A DNA stretch of 64,000 nucleotides. Source: Fagopyrum homotropicum (lineage: Eukaryota; Streptophyta; Magnoliopsida; Caryophyllales; Polygonaceae). Both the position numbers and the translations under genes were made by a program. A model generated the notes under the pieces. The model saw only the letters and a program-made list of their open reading frames with translations. It was not told the origin of the DNA and did no database searches. Below are positions 44,081-57,013 of the stretch, one piece after another (within the stretch, counting starts at the first letter, position 1; each line of letters starts with the position of its first letter). The stretch covers positions 139,744,494 to 139,808,493 of the forward strand of contig BSWB01000005.1 of the NCBI GenBank assembly GCA_033239125.1, read 5' to 3'.

Positions 44081-45599
44081 TGTTTTCGCTCTCTTTCTCT
44101 CCACATTGCTTTTTCACTTTCCAATTTGTCAATTTAGTGGTTATGTACTTATCTTTAGATGTCTAGTCTACCGATTCCTCAATTTATTTGCACTATATAA
44201 GTAGTATCTTCCATATCTGTGAATGCTTTTGATTAGAGAAATTGTCATCTTTATGATCACATGAATTAAGTATATGTACTGATGAATAGAAGGTCTTCAT
44301 GCTACGTCTCTCATGTTGCATTTGGATAGAGGAAGTGAAGAGAAGAAAGTATAACTTTAGTTCTGACTGCTTGACTGAATTTTTTGAAGGGCAATTCCTT
44401 CAATGTAGTCTGTATAATGCACAAAATATCCATTTTGTACAAGGACTTGTTTCCTTTAAAATTTAGCATTGTTTTAACATGGTTGTTTTGATTTTGCATG
44501 TCAGTTGCTATCACTGTAGCTGTAGATCAACCAAATAAGGAGGAAGTGGATTTTCACATGTAATTCTGGTATGTAATTCTGGTATAAAATTCTATCATGA
44601 AATTTTGGTATGAAATTCATACCAGAATAAAATATTAAAAAAAAGGCAAAACAAAAGAAAATAAAATTAAAAAAACAAAGTCAAGAAGAAAGAATTTGTA
44701 TGTATGATTTATAATTGTAATGTTTTTTTTAATTAAAATAAAGGGGTTAATTAGTTTTATCTACCATTAAATGAAAGTGGTAAAAAATAATGAGGTAACC
44801 AAACTTAATGAAAATAGAAAAAAGCCTTGACCAAATTCTTTAAAAAAAATCGAATTATACCCCTTTTCCCAAAATTTTCAAGTTTTTCTCTTATACTTAT
44901 CTATTATTATATGTTATTATTTTTTTAGCTATCTAAATTCACCCATTGATTCAATCATAGGAGAATATTATACTTCATGTTACTATATTGATATCTTTTA
45001 AATTTCATATCAATTTTTTTGGGTGAAAATATATTAATATTATATTTATATTATATATACCTATTTACTACAAAATCAAACTATTTGAATTTTTTGTGTA
45101 AAATTCATAAAAATGAAAGGTGTCCCCACTTTTTTTGGTAGGAGGAGAGTCGGTGGTCTCCGCGCATCTGATCACGCTTTCAATAAATAAAAGATGGCTA
45201 AATAGCGTACAGGGGATAGCCTGACCCCTTACATTTTGACGTAAAAGATCAACTATACCCTCAAAAGGGTCAACCAATATATGAAAACCGATTGATAGTT
45301 CAAAAGAAAAGGACGCTAACAATCAGCCGCGGTATTCGCCTTGCGGTAGGCATGTCGAGATGGATAATCCAATCTCTTTTAAAAAAAGTATTGGCACTGA
45401 AGTACTAGACTAATGAGTGAGTGATGAAGGGTAATTTTAGAATTTAGAAGAGTGACTCTCAATTGGGAATATGTCTCGAGGATCACTTTCCGATAGCCAC
45501 TCTCACAAGCTAACTTTAGACCATACAACATTTCTCATAGCCATCCATGGTAACCGAGCATAGTCCAATGTTAACTCCAAACCCCCGCTTCTGTTTACA
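44081..45599. other. AT-rich intergenic, no gene recognised
   Basis: Several AT-rich stretches. Three short ATTCTGGTATRAAATTC-type repeats occur at 44563-44630. No coding similarity seen. Confidence 0.5.
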
Positions 45600-46341
45600 T
45601 GTAGGGGCATCCTTGGTTGTACCACCCAGCTTATGTTGCCCCTCAAGTTCTAACCCTAGATTTCCTTTCTCTTGGCTTCTTTTTGCACCTAATTATTCGA
45701 TCCCAAAATGCAATGGCATTTGTAAATACGCAAAACTTATAAAAGGCTTCATTTACTATATAAACAAAAGGATAATGTCAGTAACATAACAAAGTATATT
45801 TAGACAGATTATATATTTGGACAAAATACAAAGAAAAATGATTAAAATACATCGGACCAAACAATGACTAAACATAAGTATGTAGTCATGTGTAATGTTT
45901 TTTATACATCTTTCATTCTCTTGTAAAAGTCAATGCGTTATCGACACATTTTGAAACTCGCATTTGAAAGTTTATATTTTCTCAATTAGAGCCCGGATGA
46001 TAACCCGTAATCTTGCTCAAATAGATGTGCTACCTCACCGGACAACACAAACCTACACTACCTTCCTAAAAAGACTTGTCCACTCCAAATCATTTTCTTC
46101 AAAAATTACTGTTTTGGTTAATATGATATAGTCTGCCCTTTTAAGGAATTAGTTATCATGGCCCATGGAAAGAGCTAAATTTTCATACAGTTCCTTATCC
46201 TTAGCGTACAAAGTCCAATTTGTAGTAATATAACATTTCCCCGCTTGATATCTCAGACAAAACTCTCGACTTTCATCATCTGGATCATCACAACATTGAA
46301 ATCAATTTGTTTGATGTGATTCAAAATATTATCAATATTGA
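45600..46341 (+). repeat. Copy 2 of the diverged intergenic duplicate, left part
   Basis: 45600-45730 resembles 35700-35830 and 45735-46341 resembles 38210-38650. The copy is cut at 46346 by the LTR array and resumes at 59627. Confidence 0.65.
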
Positions 46342-46346
46342 CTTAA

Positions 46347-46716
46347 TGATGTGATCGAACTCGATTCGAACACGAGGATCCACCGGCACAAATTCACACT
46401 CGGATGGGAATCGGTGAAAAGGAACTTCTTTTTTTTGGATTTTGTGTTTTTGGATATGAAGAGCAAATTCCCTCGGCCTCTCACTTTGGGAATCCCTCAA
46501 CTCGAACGAACTACCCTCGGAATCTCACTTTGGGGTTCGAACCTTCGTTCCTCGGCCTCTCACCTTTGAACCACCTAAGCATCTTACCTAGATGTTTGAA
46601 AACTAAGCATCTCACGTAGAATTCGGGTTTTGTTTTTCTCAAAGTGAAAACACAACTTTTGATTGATAACTCAACTCTAATTCGTCCTTAAAAAGGTTTG
46701 TGGGAGAGGCCTTATA
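46347..46716 (-). repeat. Small-element LTR a, first part (split by gypsy insertion)
   Basis: Continues at 55943-56034 after the gypsy element. Together they match 57068-57528 in length and sequence. The minus-strand TATA-like box is split by the insertion. Confidence 0.88.
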
Positions 46717-48844
46717 TGTAATAGCTAGGATTTCCGAATTCTAATTAATGTTGATTAACTTAATCGTTGATAGTAATTGACATATAACTCGCGAAGATTT
46801 CGCAAGTGATGAGTATGAGTCCCACCGTTATGTTCCTCGCGTAATTTTGGACGTTTGGGAAAATTTTACTTTTTCCCCCAGGTAATTATTTTTACCCTCC
46901 GGTGTTATTTGGAACATTTGGGAGCTCCAATTAATAAAAATGCAGTTGAGAGAAATGATCAGGACATCGGATATGTCTTAGATATGAAATAACATGGAGA
47001 GGCAAAACGGCCAAAAGAGTCGCTATTTCGTTTCTTAACGGCTAAGAAAGACGGCTTAGGAATACACGTTTTCCGAGGCAATTGTGTAATAATTATCCCT
47101 ACAATATTCCAGATTTAATGTTCCAATCTCGAGAAGTTTGGAGAAAGAGGTTCGACCCGCCTTTGGATCGGTTAAAGGATAATTATCGACTTTACTAAAG
47201 GATAATTATCGTCTTCACTATAAATAGCGGAAAATCCTTTATTAATTCATTTTCTTTCACGTTTTCTCGTAAAACCTCTGATTTCTCTCAACCTTCAAAC
47301 TCAGATCAACTCTCCGTTTCTAATCCGATTTCAATTCCGTTTGAGTTTCTGGATTCCTCTCTTCATTCTCTTCATAACGGTACCGAGTTTCTGCATTTCC
47401 GAGTATATGGAGGGCTGGTCGAGCATATATGTCACCAGGACGGTTCCGTCGCTCAGATTCCGATGAATTTGATGATGTCCATGCGTAGCCTGCGTCGTTG
47501 TGATTCCGAATCTTCTTTCAGATCGTCAATCTGGTTAGTAACGAATAAGTTATGAATTTATTCGTTTTTCGTACTGCGATTTGGCCTAAATTGACTTTAG
47601 GCTTGTCAAATAGGACAATTAGAAATTCCATTATGGTCGTTATATTATTCTGGTGATTATGGGTTCTTGTTTGATGAAATCTGATGACAGGGGGTTTAGA
47701 AATTGCCAGCGGGCAAAACGTTATTCTGGCGAAATCTAATTAATTAATTAAAGGTAGGTTAATTAAATTAGGATTAGAATTGAGATTGAGGAATGTCGAT
47801 TAGATACTACTTGAGATTTGAGGAATTGTGAGTTATGTTGAGATATTGAGGTTTAGTTGGTTGTGAGGCTTATAGATTGAGTATGATCCTTATGGATCCC
47901 TTTGGGTCTAGGTGTGACCCCTTTGATAAATAGAGGTTGATATATCTCTTTATGCCTTGTTTATAGGCCGTGTTGTTCCTCCAGTGTAGAGGTGATCGTG
48001 GTTGAGTTTGTACGAGGCTGAGGTAAGTCCGTAGGACTTACTTAGCTACCATCCTTATATTGGGTGTTTGTATGAGTGGTGTGTGCCGTTATGTTTGCTA
48101 TGATAGCATGTGATGTCGTATGTACCGACCTATGTTTTATTGATTGCCCCACTGCGTGGCTGTGATAACCTTTCCCTTTCATCCCGCCGTGGAGTCTGGG
48201 AGGTTCTCTGATGTCAGGCCAGACCGGTTTACAGGAAGGGCGCAATCCACTCCCATAGGGTACACGGATTGTGTGACCGATACTAGTACGGCTGGCTAGC
48301 AGGCTCAGAGGCGAGGATGTATCGGTCCTCGTGTCACCTAGTTTCATATATATTATATCTATACGATTTGAGTGAATGACCATTATATTGAGATGAATAA
48401 ATGGGTAAATGAGTGAAAGCATGCTGATATGTTTATCTTTCCCTATGTGTGATTGTGCTTATGCATTACCTCATATATGTATGGTTAGCTAACAGTTTCA
48501 TACCGTGTTGTAGATGTTTACAGGTTAGCCGCTACTGGGTGATCTGGCAGGGTGACAGGTCGAGGACTCTCGTACATTAGGTGGTTGGTTTGGGGTTGTT
48601 GTGTTTCCCCTCCTGCGTGAGGATGATCTTTTGTACCTCCTATGTGAGGATGTCGTTTTATATACTCGGCTATGTTGTTGTTTACTTTGGGTCGTACAGT
48701 TTATACTGTTTTATGTATTTGTTTTATATCTGTCAGTGCCATGTTGTAAGGTCCAGTGAACTTGTTGTCAGGCTAGGGTCAGGATCCATTGTGAGATTCT
48801 AGCCCAATGTGACATCCCGAGTCCCGCGGATTCGGGGTGTTACA
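46717..48844 (+). repeat. LTR of the decayed gypsy element (5')
   Basis: TGTAATAGCT...GGTGTTACA. A short inverted repeat (GCGAA, GAT, TTCGC with flanking ACT/AGT) lies about 70 bases from the start, the same U3 position as the hairpin in the Tekay LTR. ORFs on either strand inside recur in both LTRs and are not genes. Confidence 0.94.
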
Positions 48845-51800
48845 GAGTCGGTATCAGAGCCCAGGTTGACAACAATGGCACTTGCTACCTGCAATGAGGT
48901 TTGATAGGTAAAATAAACAGAGCCCACACGGGATTTGACGTTTTCAAAGGTTTTGGTTTTAAGTGCGGTTTTGGGATAGAATGTACGAGAAGTCGTCACC
49001 TCTGCCATGGATCTCTGTAGCGTAGATATTTAAATATATTTGTGTGTACTATGGATTATATGGATGTATTATATACATATCGATACCTATGGCATATATA
49101 TAGCCTTATAAGATTAGGTGCGTATATCCTACAAATGACTCAGACTAGAGTAGTATCTGTAATGGGATGAGGTAGGGGCACACCCCCTCTTCCTCCAGTG
49201 GTGATAAGTAAGGGACCAGTTTCCGCTGTTGTTTCGCCTATGGCAGAGAACGAGTTTGAAGAGGCTGATCGTGTCTCCATTAGTAGATCCGAGTTTCAAG
49301 AATATATGTAACAAGTATATGAAGCGGTGATAGCAGGTAGATCCACACCGGATTTACCAACAATTGTGAGATCAACTGAAGCTTTTGGATCCGGAAAGAA
49401 GCAATGGACTGAATCAGTTACTGGAGAAGCAAAGATGATGAATGGGGAACCATGTCCAATATCAGGACAATCTAGTGATCCTTTGGCCATGAAGATGACT
49501 AGCAAGGAACTACAGTGTTTTAATTGCGTGGAAGTTGGGACACTGGCGAGCTGTGTGCCCAAAGGCGCTCATCATATGCTTTACGTGTGGTAAAGCAGGG
49601 CATAGAGCGAAGTTTTGTCGACAGGGCAAGGCATTGTCTTTAAAGGTTCCCTTCAAGAGTGAGATCATTCCAGGTGGACGATGAAGGTCGAGTTACCCTT
49701 CAGTTGCACAGGTTGCAAGGATGGGATGATTATGTTTCAGTTGTGGCTATCCAGATGATTTGCGTTCTGTGTGCCCTTTGGCACTGATAGCTTGTTTCAC
49801 TTGTGGTGAGTTAGGTCATCTGGCCCTTTCTGTCATCACGGTGGTGTTTCTTCCCAGCAAGACCTTCCTCTTTCCGGTGCAGAAAGAGTGGAAGTGGCGG
49901 CTATAGTAATGACCTCAGTGATACATGAGGAGCATGGATATGACATTGAGTGATGATATGTAGAGGAGCTACGAGTGTTAGCTGTTATATGTACCATTCT
50001 CGTTAATGGTTTACCTGGTGGAGTTTTGCTTGTTGTGAGTGTTATGCACGTCATGTCTCTCGATGCATGGGTTAATGGTTGATCTTTGATATATAGTAGA
50101 AGGTGGACTTTCCTTTACAGGATTACTAGTTAGGGGTCTGAGATACCCGCGAGATATGTGTTTGTTCCCTTATTCCGGGACTTGTGTATGGCTTGTAGAC
50201 TTCTTTGTCATGCCGTAGGTGCATGAGGAAGTCATTATGTGTATGGATTGGATGAATAGATACCATGCGGTGTTAGATATTAATAGTAAGGCTATTATAG
50301 TCTTTACTGAGATGGTAAATAGAGGTCTTCTAAGGTTAAGACCTTTGAAGAGACAGGTTTGTCATCAAGACTGTACGAGCAGCGAGTTGATAGCACAGGG
50401 ATGTGACGCATTCTAGTGTTATACCATGAAGGAGCGAGATAGTCCAACATTGAAAGGTATTCCAGCTGTTTATGAGTTTATAGATGTGTTACTGAACCGT
50501 CTAGTTGCCACCTCAGCGAAGTGTGGACATTGTTATCGAGTTGAAGTATGATACAAGATTGAATGGGAAAGCTACACTATATTGTGCTTGTTGAGATATT
50601 GTACTGATAACTTGAAAAGTTGACTGAAACGGGCTTCTTTTACCCTAGTGGGTTCCATGTTCCGTATTGACAACCTGATGAGTTAGCTTCAAGAAGCAAT
50701 TATGTTTTCAGGATTCCTTGGTACTCAAGATATCCCTAGTCATGGATGAGAGAGCAACATGTGTATGAGATAGCATCTCATACCCGTTATGGACACTACA
50801 AGTTTGTAGTGATGCCATTTGGGTTGACAAATGTTTTAGTAGTTTTTATGGAGTTGATGAATAGTATCTTCATCGACTTCCTTGATTATTTGGTGGTGGA
50901 CTTCATTGATGACATGTCGGTATACTCTCATAGCAGAGAATAGTAGACCGATCGTCTGAGGACCGTTCTGCAGATTTCGAGAGATAGAGAGTTGTATGTT
51001 ACGCCCTCTAAATGTACGTTAAGATGTCAGTGGTAGCCTTTTTAGGCCATGTTGTCTCCGCCAGTGGGATCATGGTTGACCAGGCGATAATTTAGTATGT
51101 AGTACCATGGGAGATACTGATGAACATTAAGGAATACGTAGTTTTCTCGGCTCATCCGATTGCTACCAATGCTTTGAGGAAGGATTTTATATGATTACGT
51201 ATTCATTTGCGAGTCTTTTGAGAAGACCACCATAACTACGTTATGAAAGGAGTGTGTCTATGTTCGGAAGAGTTGAGGAGGCATTTGACCTCTGCTTCCA
51301 TTCTGTTGTAGTTAGAAGATTTTTGGGATCCCGTGATTTACGGTGATACATCCCAGCTAAGTCTGAGATGTGTATTACTATAGAGGAGTAGGGTTATTGA
51401 TATGTGTGTTTACAGCTGAGAACGTATGATGAGAACTACCCGACTCATGATTTAGAGTTAGTAGTGGTAGTTCATGCCTTTAAGTTTTGAAGACCTTATC
51501 GGTGTGATCTTCATGTCAGATTTTCATAGATCATAGAAATCTGAAGTTTATTTTATGCAACAAGGGTTGAATAACCGCCAGTTTTAAGAGCTTAAGTTGA
51601 TCAAGACTTTGACTTGAAGATTCCATATCATTCAGAGAAGTTGAACGTTGTCGCCGATAACTTGAATGCAAAGACTCTCCAAGAGAAGATGATTGTGAGA
51701 CTGATAGTTCCGCCTCAGCTTCAGAGAGATCTAGCTTGGGTAGAGTTGGACAATCAATTCCTTGATGAGGTTACCTAGTTATACCTCAGAGGTTCTACCT

Positions 51801-53160
51801 GGTCTGTTGGATGAGGTCCAACAGAAGCAAGAGACCTGCCCGGCCTTGACAAGGTTTAGAGAAAGGATGTCTCGTACTGAGGCACCATAGTTCTCCATGG
51901 GAGTAGATGGACTGATGAAGAGTCATGGCCGCTTTTGTGTACCTGCTGATGTAGATGGAGACAGAGAATATTACGGTATACCCATTGTACGCCTTATTCA
52001 GTACATTCAGGTACGAGTAAGATGTACCACGAGATGAGACGATTATATTGTATGAAACCGATATAACCAGATTTGTGATATAGTGTGTAACCTGTCAGCA
52101 GGTCCAGATAGAGTATTTCCGATCTAGAGATAAGCCCCACCCACTACCAGTGCAGTAGTAGAATTTGGGAGGACATCTCTATGGACTTTTTATGGGATTG
52201 TGACCCAGTAGAAGATTGATGTTATCTGGATTGTTGGTAACAGATTAATGAAACCGACAAATAGTGAGACTCCATGGTATACTGAGAACGATCATTTCTG
52301 ATCGAGATGAATGTTTTTACTTTGAGATTTTGGGCAGTAGATTCAGACTGCTTTGGGGATGAGTCTGTACCTCATGACTACACTTCACCCCCTGACAGAT
52401 GGTCAGTTAGAGAGGATCATCTAGATCTTAAAGATCTATTATAAGTTGTAAGTTGAATGGGAAATGTGGATGGTTATATTACCTTCCATTAATGAGTTTA
52501 TTATATAACAATGAAGGACGTGCATCTTTCTGGGATGGCCCTATGAGGCAATATATATAGACATAGATGTCGTATATCCTTATGCTAGAAGTGATCTAGC
52601 AGTAATAGTGGAATAACACCTGACCAAATTCAGGATTTTATAGTTCAAGTAACGTTGATTGAAGGAAGAATGCTGGTTGTACAGAGTCGCCATATATTAT
52701 ATGTAGACAAGAGGCGTTAACCTCTAAAGTTCAATCGAGAGTTCATGTCCGGTTGTAAGTATCTCAGCTGCGAGACGTTAGACGTGTTAATATGGAAAGG
52801 GATCTGAGTTTCCAATATAATGGTTTATTTGAGATCGACCAGTATGGAGAAGGTAGCATGATGTTTAGCTTTGCCTCTGAGATTAGAGGATATCCACCAG
52901 TGTTTCATATGTCTCAACTGAGGAAGTATATACTAGACTCGAGACACCTTGTGAGTTACGATGATTTGATGGTTGAGTCCAACCACACTTTTGTTGAGCA
53001 TTCGATTACATTCTTGGAATGAGATATGAAACGCTTGCATTCGAAAGACATTCCCATATTGAGGATATGATGGTCAAGATGAAGGCTTGAAGAGGCTATG
53101 TGAGAGACTGAGGATAGTGTCATGAGGAACTATCCAAAGTATATGTTGGGACATACCCAT
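48845..53160 (+). pseudogene. Decayed Tekay-like Gag-Pol polyprotein
   Basis: Recognisable pieces in order: Gag zinc knuckle (C-F-N-C then A-G-H-R-A-K-F-C near 49515-49625); protease end (V-I-M-C-M-D-W-M near 50235); RT (Y-G-H-Y-K-F-V-V-M-P-F-G and F-I-D-D near 50785-50925); RNase H (T-H-D-L-E-L near 51440); integrase remnants 51950-52700; C-terminal region H-V-S-Q-L-R-like (52895) and chromodomain remnant (about 53030-53150). Dozens of stops and frameshifts interrupt it. No stretch longer than about 90 codons is open. It cannot encode enzymes, so mobility must have come from another copy. Confidence 0.9.
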
Positions 53161-53299
53161 TTGTGGGAGCACGAGTAGATCTTAGTGCTATCTTGATGAA
53201 TGTTGTGCTTATGTGCTTATATGCCTTGATGTGTTATTCCATGCTAGTTATGATGTGATTTATGATCTTAGTAGATCTTGATGTGCTAGTGTGATGTAT

Positions 53300-53720
53300 G
53301 CTATAGCTGGAGATGATTACTTCCTCCACGCTCCCCGAGTATGATCATATTTATAGCTGGAGATGGTTCTTTCCTCCATGCTATTTGGGTGGGATTAGGA
53401 TTCAGCTGGAGATGGTTCTTTCCTCCATGCTACCTTGATGGACATAGTTTAGTGGAGATGTGATTCCTCCATGCGATATATATGTTTATGGGTTGGCTAG
53501 AGACGTATTTCCTCTATGCATGTGATATGTTTTGGCTAGAGATGTGCTTCCTCTATGCCTTGTGATGTGGTATGGCGAGAGACGTGATTCCTCTACGCCT
53601 TTGGGTAGCGTTATGACCTTGTTTCCTGGAGTGATGATTCCTCCATGTTTATACTTGAGGTTATAGATTGTTATAGGTTGTGATCTTTTGAACGGAGATA
53701 TGATACCTCCGATAGAAAGA
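53300..53720 (+). repeat. Array of about nine small hairpins in the gypsy 3' region
   Basis: Units of about 40-75 bp, each with the pattern GGC or AGC, a 5-base stem arm, ATG-ATTC-like loop of 9-11 bases, the complementary arm, one base, then GCT or GCC. Arms at successive sites read TGGAG/CTCCA (about 53308, 53357, 53405, 53453), TAGAG/CTCTA (about 53500, 53537), GAGAG/CTCTA (about 53576), TGGAG/CTCCA (about 53633) and CGGAG/CTCCG (about 53695). The region lies between the chromodomain remnant and the polypurine tract. Confidence 0.8.
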
Positions 53721-53807
53721 GTGAGAGTATTACCTCGGCGTATGGGTCCGAGAGGATTTGGGAATTGTTCAAGTTTCGGGACGAAACTTTTTTTTAGGGG
53801 TGTGTGA

Positions 53808-55937
53808 TGTAATAGCTAGGATTTCCGAATTCTAATTAATGTTGATTAACTTAATCGTTGATAGTAATTGACATATAACTCGCGAAGATTTCGCAAGTGA
53901 TGAGTATGAGTCCCACCGTTATGTTCCTCGCGTAATTTTGGACGTTTGGGGAAATTTTTACTTTTTCCCCCAGGTAATTATTTTTACCCTCCGGTGTTAT
54001 TTGGAGCATTTGGGAGCTCCAATTAATAAAAATGCAGTTGAGAGAAATGATCAGGACATCGGATATGTCTTAGATATGAAATAACATGGAGAGGCAAAAC
54101 GGCCAAAAGAGTCGCTATTTCGTTTCTTAACGGCTAAGAAAGACGACTTAGGAATACACGTTTTCCGAGGCAGTTGTGTAATAATTATCCCTACAATATT
54201 CCAGATTTAATGTTCCAATCTCGAGAAGTTTGGAGAAAGAGGTTCGACCCGCCTTTGGATCGGTTAAAGGATAATTATCGACTTTACTAAAGGATAATTA
54301 TCGTCTTCACTATAAATAGCGGAAAATCCTTTATTAATTCATTTTCTTTCACGTTTTCTCGTAAAACCTCTGATTTCTCTCAACCTTCAAACTCATATCT
54401 ACTCTCCGTTTCTAATCCGATTTCAATTCCGTTTGAGTTTCTGGATTCCTCTCTTCATTCTCTTCATAACGGTACCGAGTTTCTGCATTTCCGAGTATAT
54501 GGACGGCTGGTCGAGCATATATGTCACCAGGACGGTTCCGTCGCTCAGATTCCGATGAATTTGATGATGTCCATGCGTAGTCTGCGTCGTTGTGATTCCG
54601 AATCTTCTTTCAGATCGTCAATCTGGTTAGTAACGAATAAGTTATGAATTTATTCGTTTTCCGTACTGCGATTTGGCCTAAATTGACTTTAGGCTTGTCA
54701 AATAGGACAATTAGAAATTCCATTATGGTCGTTATATTATTCTGGTGATTATGGGTTCTTGTTTGATGAAATCTGATGACAGGGGGTTTAGAAATTGCCT
54801 GCGGGCAAAACGTTATTCTGGCGAAATCTAATTAATTAATTAAAGGTAGGTTAATTAAATTAGGATTAGAATTGAGATTGAGGAATGTCGATTAGATACT
54901 ACTTGAGATTTGAGGAATTGTGAGTTATGTTGAGATATTGAGATTTAGTTGGTTGTGAGGCTTATAGATTGAGTATGATCCTTATGGATCCCTTTGGGTC
55001 TAGGTGTGACCCCTTTGATAAATAGAGGTTGATATATCTCTTTATGCCTTGTTTATAGGCCGTGTTGTCCCTCCAGTGTAGAGGTGATCGTGGTTGAGTT
55101 TGTACGAGGCTGAGGTAAGTCCGTAGGACTTACTTAGCTACCATCCTTATATTGGGTGTTTGTATGAGTGGTGTGTGCCGTATATGTTTGCTATGATAGC
55201 ATGTGATGTCGTATGTACCGACCTATGTTTTATTGATTGCCCCACTGCGTGGCTGTGATAACCTTTCCCTTTCATCCCGCCGTGGAGTCTGGGAGGTTCT
55301 CTGATGTCAGGCCAGACCGGTTTACAGGAAGGGCGCAATCCACTCCCATAGGGTACACGGATTGTGTGACCGATACTAGTACGGCTGACTAGCAGGCTCA
55401 GAGGCGAGGATGTATCGGTCCTCGTGTCACCTAGTTTCATATATATTATATCTATACGATTTGAGTGAATGACCATTATATTGAGATGAATAAATGGGTA
55501 AATGAGTGAAAGCATGCTGATATGTTTATCTTTCCCTATGTGTGATTGTGCTTATGCATTACCTCATATATGTATGGTTAGCTAACGGTTTCATACCGTG
55601 TTGTAGATGTTTACAGGTTAGCCGCTACTGGGTGATCTGGCAGGGTGACAGGCCGAGGACTCTCGTACATTAGGTGGTTGGTTTGGGGTTGTTGTGTTTC
55701 CCCTCCTGTGTTAGGATGATCTTTTGTACCTCCTATGTGAGGATGTCGTTTTATATACTCGGCTATGTTGTTGTTTACTTTGGGTCGTACAGTTTATACT
55801 GTTTTATGTATTTGTTTTATATCTGTCAGTGCCATGTTGTAAGGTCCAGTGAACTTGTTGTCAGGCTAGGGTCAGGATCCATTGTGAGATCCTAGCCCAA
55901 TGTGACATCCCGAGTCCCGCGGATTCGGGGTGTTACA
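53808..55937 (+). repeat. LTR of the decayed gypsy element (3')
   Basis: Partner of 46717-48844, preceded by a purine-rich tract ending AGGGGTGTGTGA. Confidence 0.94.
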
Positions 55938-55942
55938 TTATA

Positions 55943-56034
55943 TAGGCTGAAAATTCAGCACCTACTCCCAACATTAAAGGATTACAAGTTTAAGAGTTGT
56001 GACATTAAACAAAGAGCAAACATAGGGACTTTCA
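55943..56034 (-). repeat. Small-element LTR a, second part
   Basis: Completes the LTR begun at 46347. Minus-strand start TGAAAGTCCC at 56034. Confidence 0.85.
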
Positions 56035-56091
56035 ACCATCTACTTTTCCACCTACTTTTCCACCTACTTTTGTCCACCTACTTTCACATAA

Positions 56092-56982
56092 TTAATATAT
56101 AAATTCATACATAATATTTGAATAATATGAGGATGGTATGCTGCATGAAATATGTATTGGTTGGACGTGCATATGTTTTGTATAACCATCATTCATGCCT
56201 CCATGCATGATCTTGCCCAAAAATCCATACAAGTATCGTAGTTGTTGCAATGTAGGATAATTTTCACCCTCTTCCTCTTGGAATCTCGAATTTGTGTAGA
56301 CTAGAAAGTTGTAGATATTGAAAATACCTTCCAAAGTGGTACTCATGGGTATTTTAATTCCAAAAATTGACTCAGTTATAGTCGTTTTACCGAGGGTGCG
56401 CAAACCTGACAGCTTAGCCGGAGAGAGTGACAATTGGCCTGCATTGGGCATGCTAGGAGCAAGCATTTTCGGTTTGATTTCAATAGGTTTTGGCTCAGTT
56501 TTAGACATGACCTCCAACACATAAGTCTTGATTTTGATAGGTTCCTTCTGTGTTTTGACTTGGACGGTTGGTGGCAAAACGATCGGTTCCGGCATATTGA
56601 CGATGAATTCTTCTTCGGTGTGGATCACATCATCCCCTTTCCCTTGAAAAGGATTCGTCCTCGAATCCGTCTTTTCATCCTTGGGAAAGTGATTTTCGGA
56701 TTTGTTACCATGGTAACTACTTCTCTCGACTTCGCCGCCATCATGTCGAGATGCTTGAACACAATCCGGGTTCCCATGGGCACGACTATTAACATTTCGT
56801 TCTCGACGGTAGTTGCTTTGCTCATTCCGCTTTGCAAGGTTGCTATCTCCTTTGATTTGGTCATGTGGGTTCAAGGGTAGGGGAGGAAACCTTCTCCATA
56901 TCTCAGCCATTAGGGCTTCAATCCTATCCCAACGTTGGTCCGTTCGATTACCACCATTTTCGTTGTCCTTGATGATTGTCAT
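56092..56982 (-). CDS. Gag-like ORF of the small LTR element, unit 1
   Basis: 296 codons from the ATG at 56982; the open frame reaches further up but without an ATG. An N-terminal segment with R-W-D-R-I-E-A-L resembles the start of gypsy Gag proteins. The middle is Asn/Arg/Ser-rich, followed by a Glu/Pro/Lys-rich part and a C-terminal hydrophilic region. No zinc knuckle, protease or RT motif is present. Nearly identical to the ORF at 57574-58464. Role unknown; a packaging protein of a non-autonomous element is the likeliest reading. Its conservation between units, with few changes, suggests either youth or selection. Confidence 0.6.
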   Translation of the reverse strand: MTIIKDNENGGNRTDQRWDRIEALMAEIWRRFPPLPLNPHDQIKGDSNLAKRNEQSNYRRERNVNSRAHGNPDCVQASRHDGGEVERSSYHGNKSENHFPKDEKTDSRTNPFQGKGDDVIHTEEEFIVNMPEPIVLPPTVQVKTQKEPIKIKTYVLEVMSKTEPKPIEIKPKMLAPSMPNAGQLSLSPAKLSGLRTLGKTTITESIFGIKIPMSTTLEGIFNIYNFLVYTNSRFQEEEGENYPTLQQLRYLYGFLGKIMHGGMNDGYTKHMHVQPIHISCSIPSSYYSNIMYEFIY

Positions 56983-57013
56983 CCCTGAAAGCTTGAGGAA
57001 CTCGCACCGTTGG

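Larger units (their letters stand above)
46717..55937 (+). mobile_element. Full-length Tekay-like Ty3/gypsy element with decayed coding region
   Basis: 9,221 bp; LTRs 46717-48844 and 53808-55937; TSD TTATA at 46712-46716 and 55938-55942. The LTRs differ by roughly 22 positions in 2.13 kb (about 1%, counted by eye). In contrast, the internal Gag-Pol is riddled with stops and frameshifts. A primer site variant (TCGGTATCAGAGCCC) follows the left LTR; a purine tract precedes the right LTR. Landmarks in the remnant match the polyprotein at 3270-8180. Confidence 0.94.

Noticed and set aside
48042..48422. 126-codon minus-strand ORF in the decayed gypsy LTR, repeated at 55147-55515
   Set aside because: Present in both LTRs with changes that alter its end; no protein family; part of the LTR.
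56434..56880. 148-codon plus-strand ORF, repeated at 57916-58362
   Set aside because: Antisense to the Gag-like ORF of the small LTR element and conserved only because the units are recent copies.
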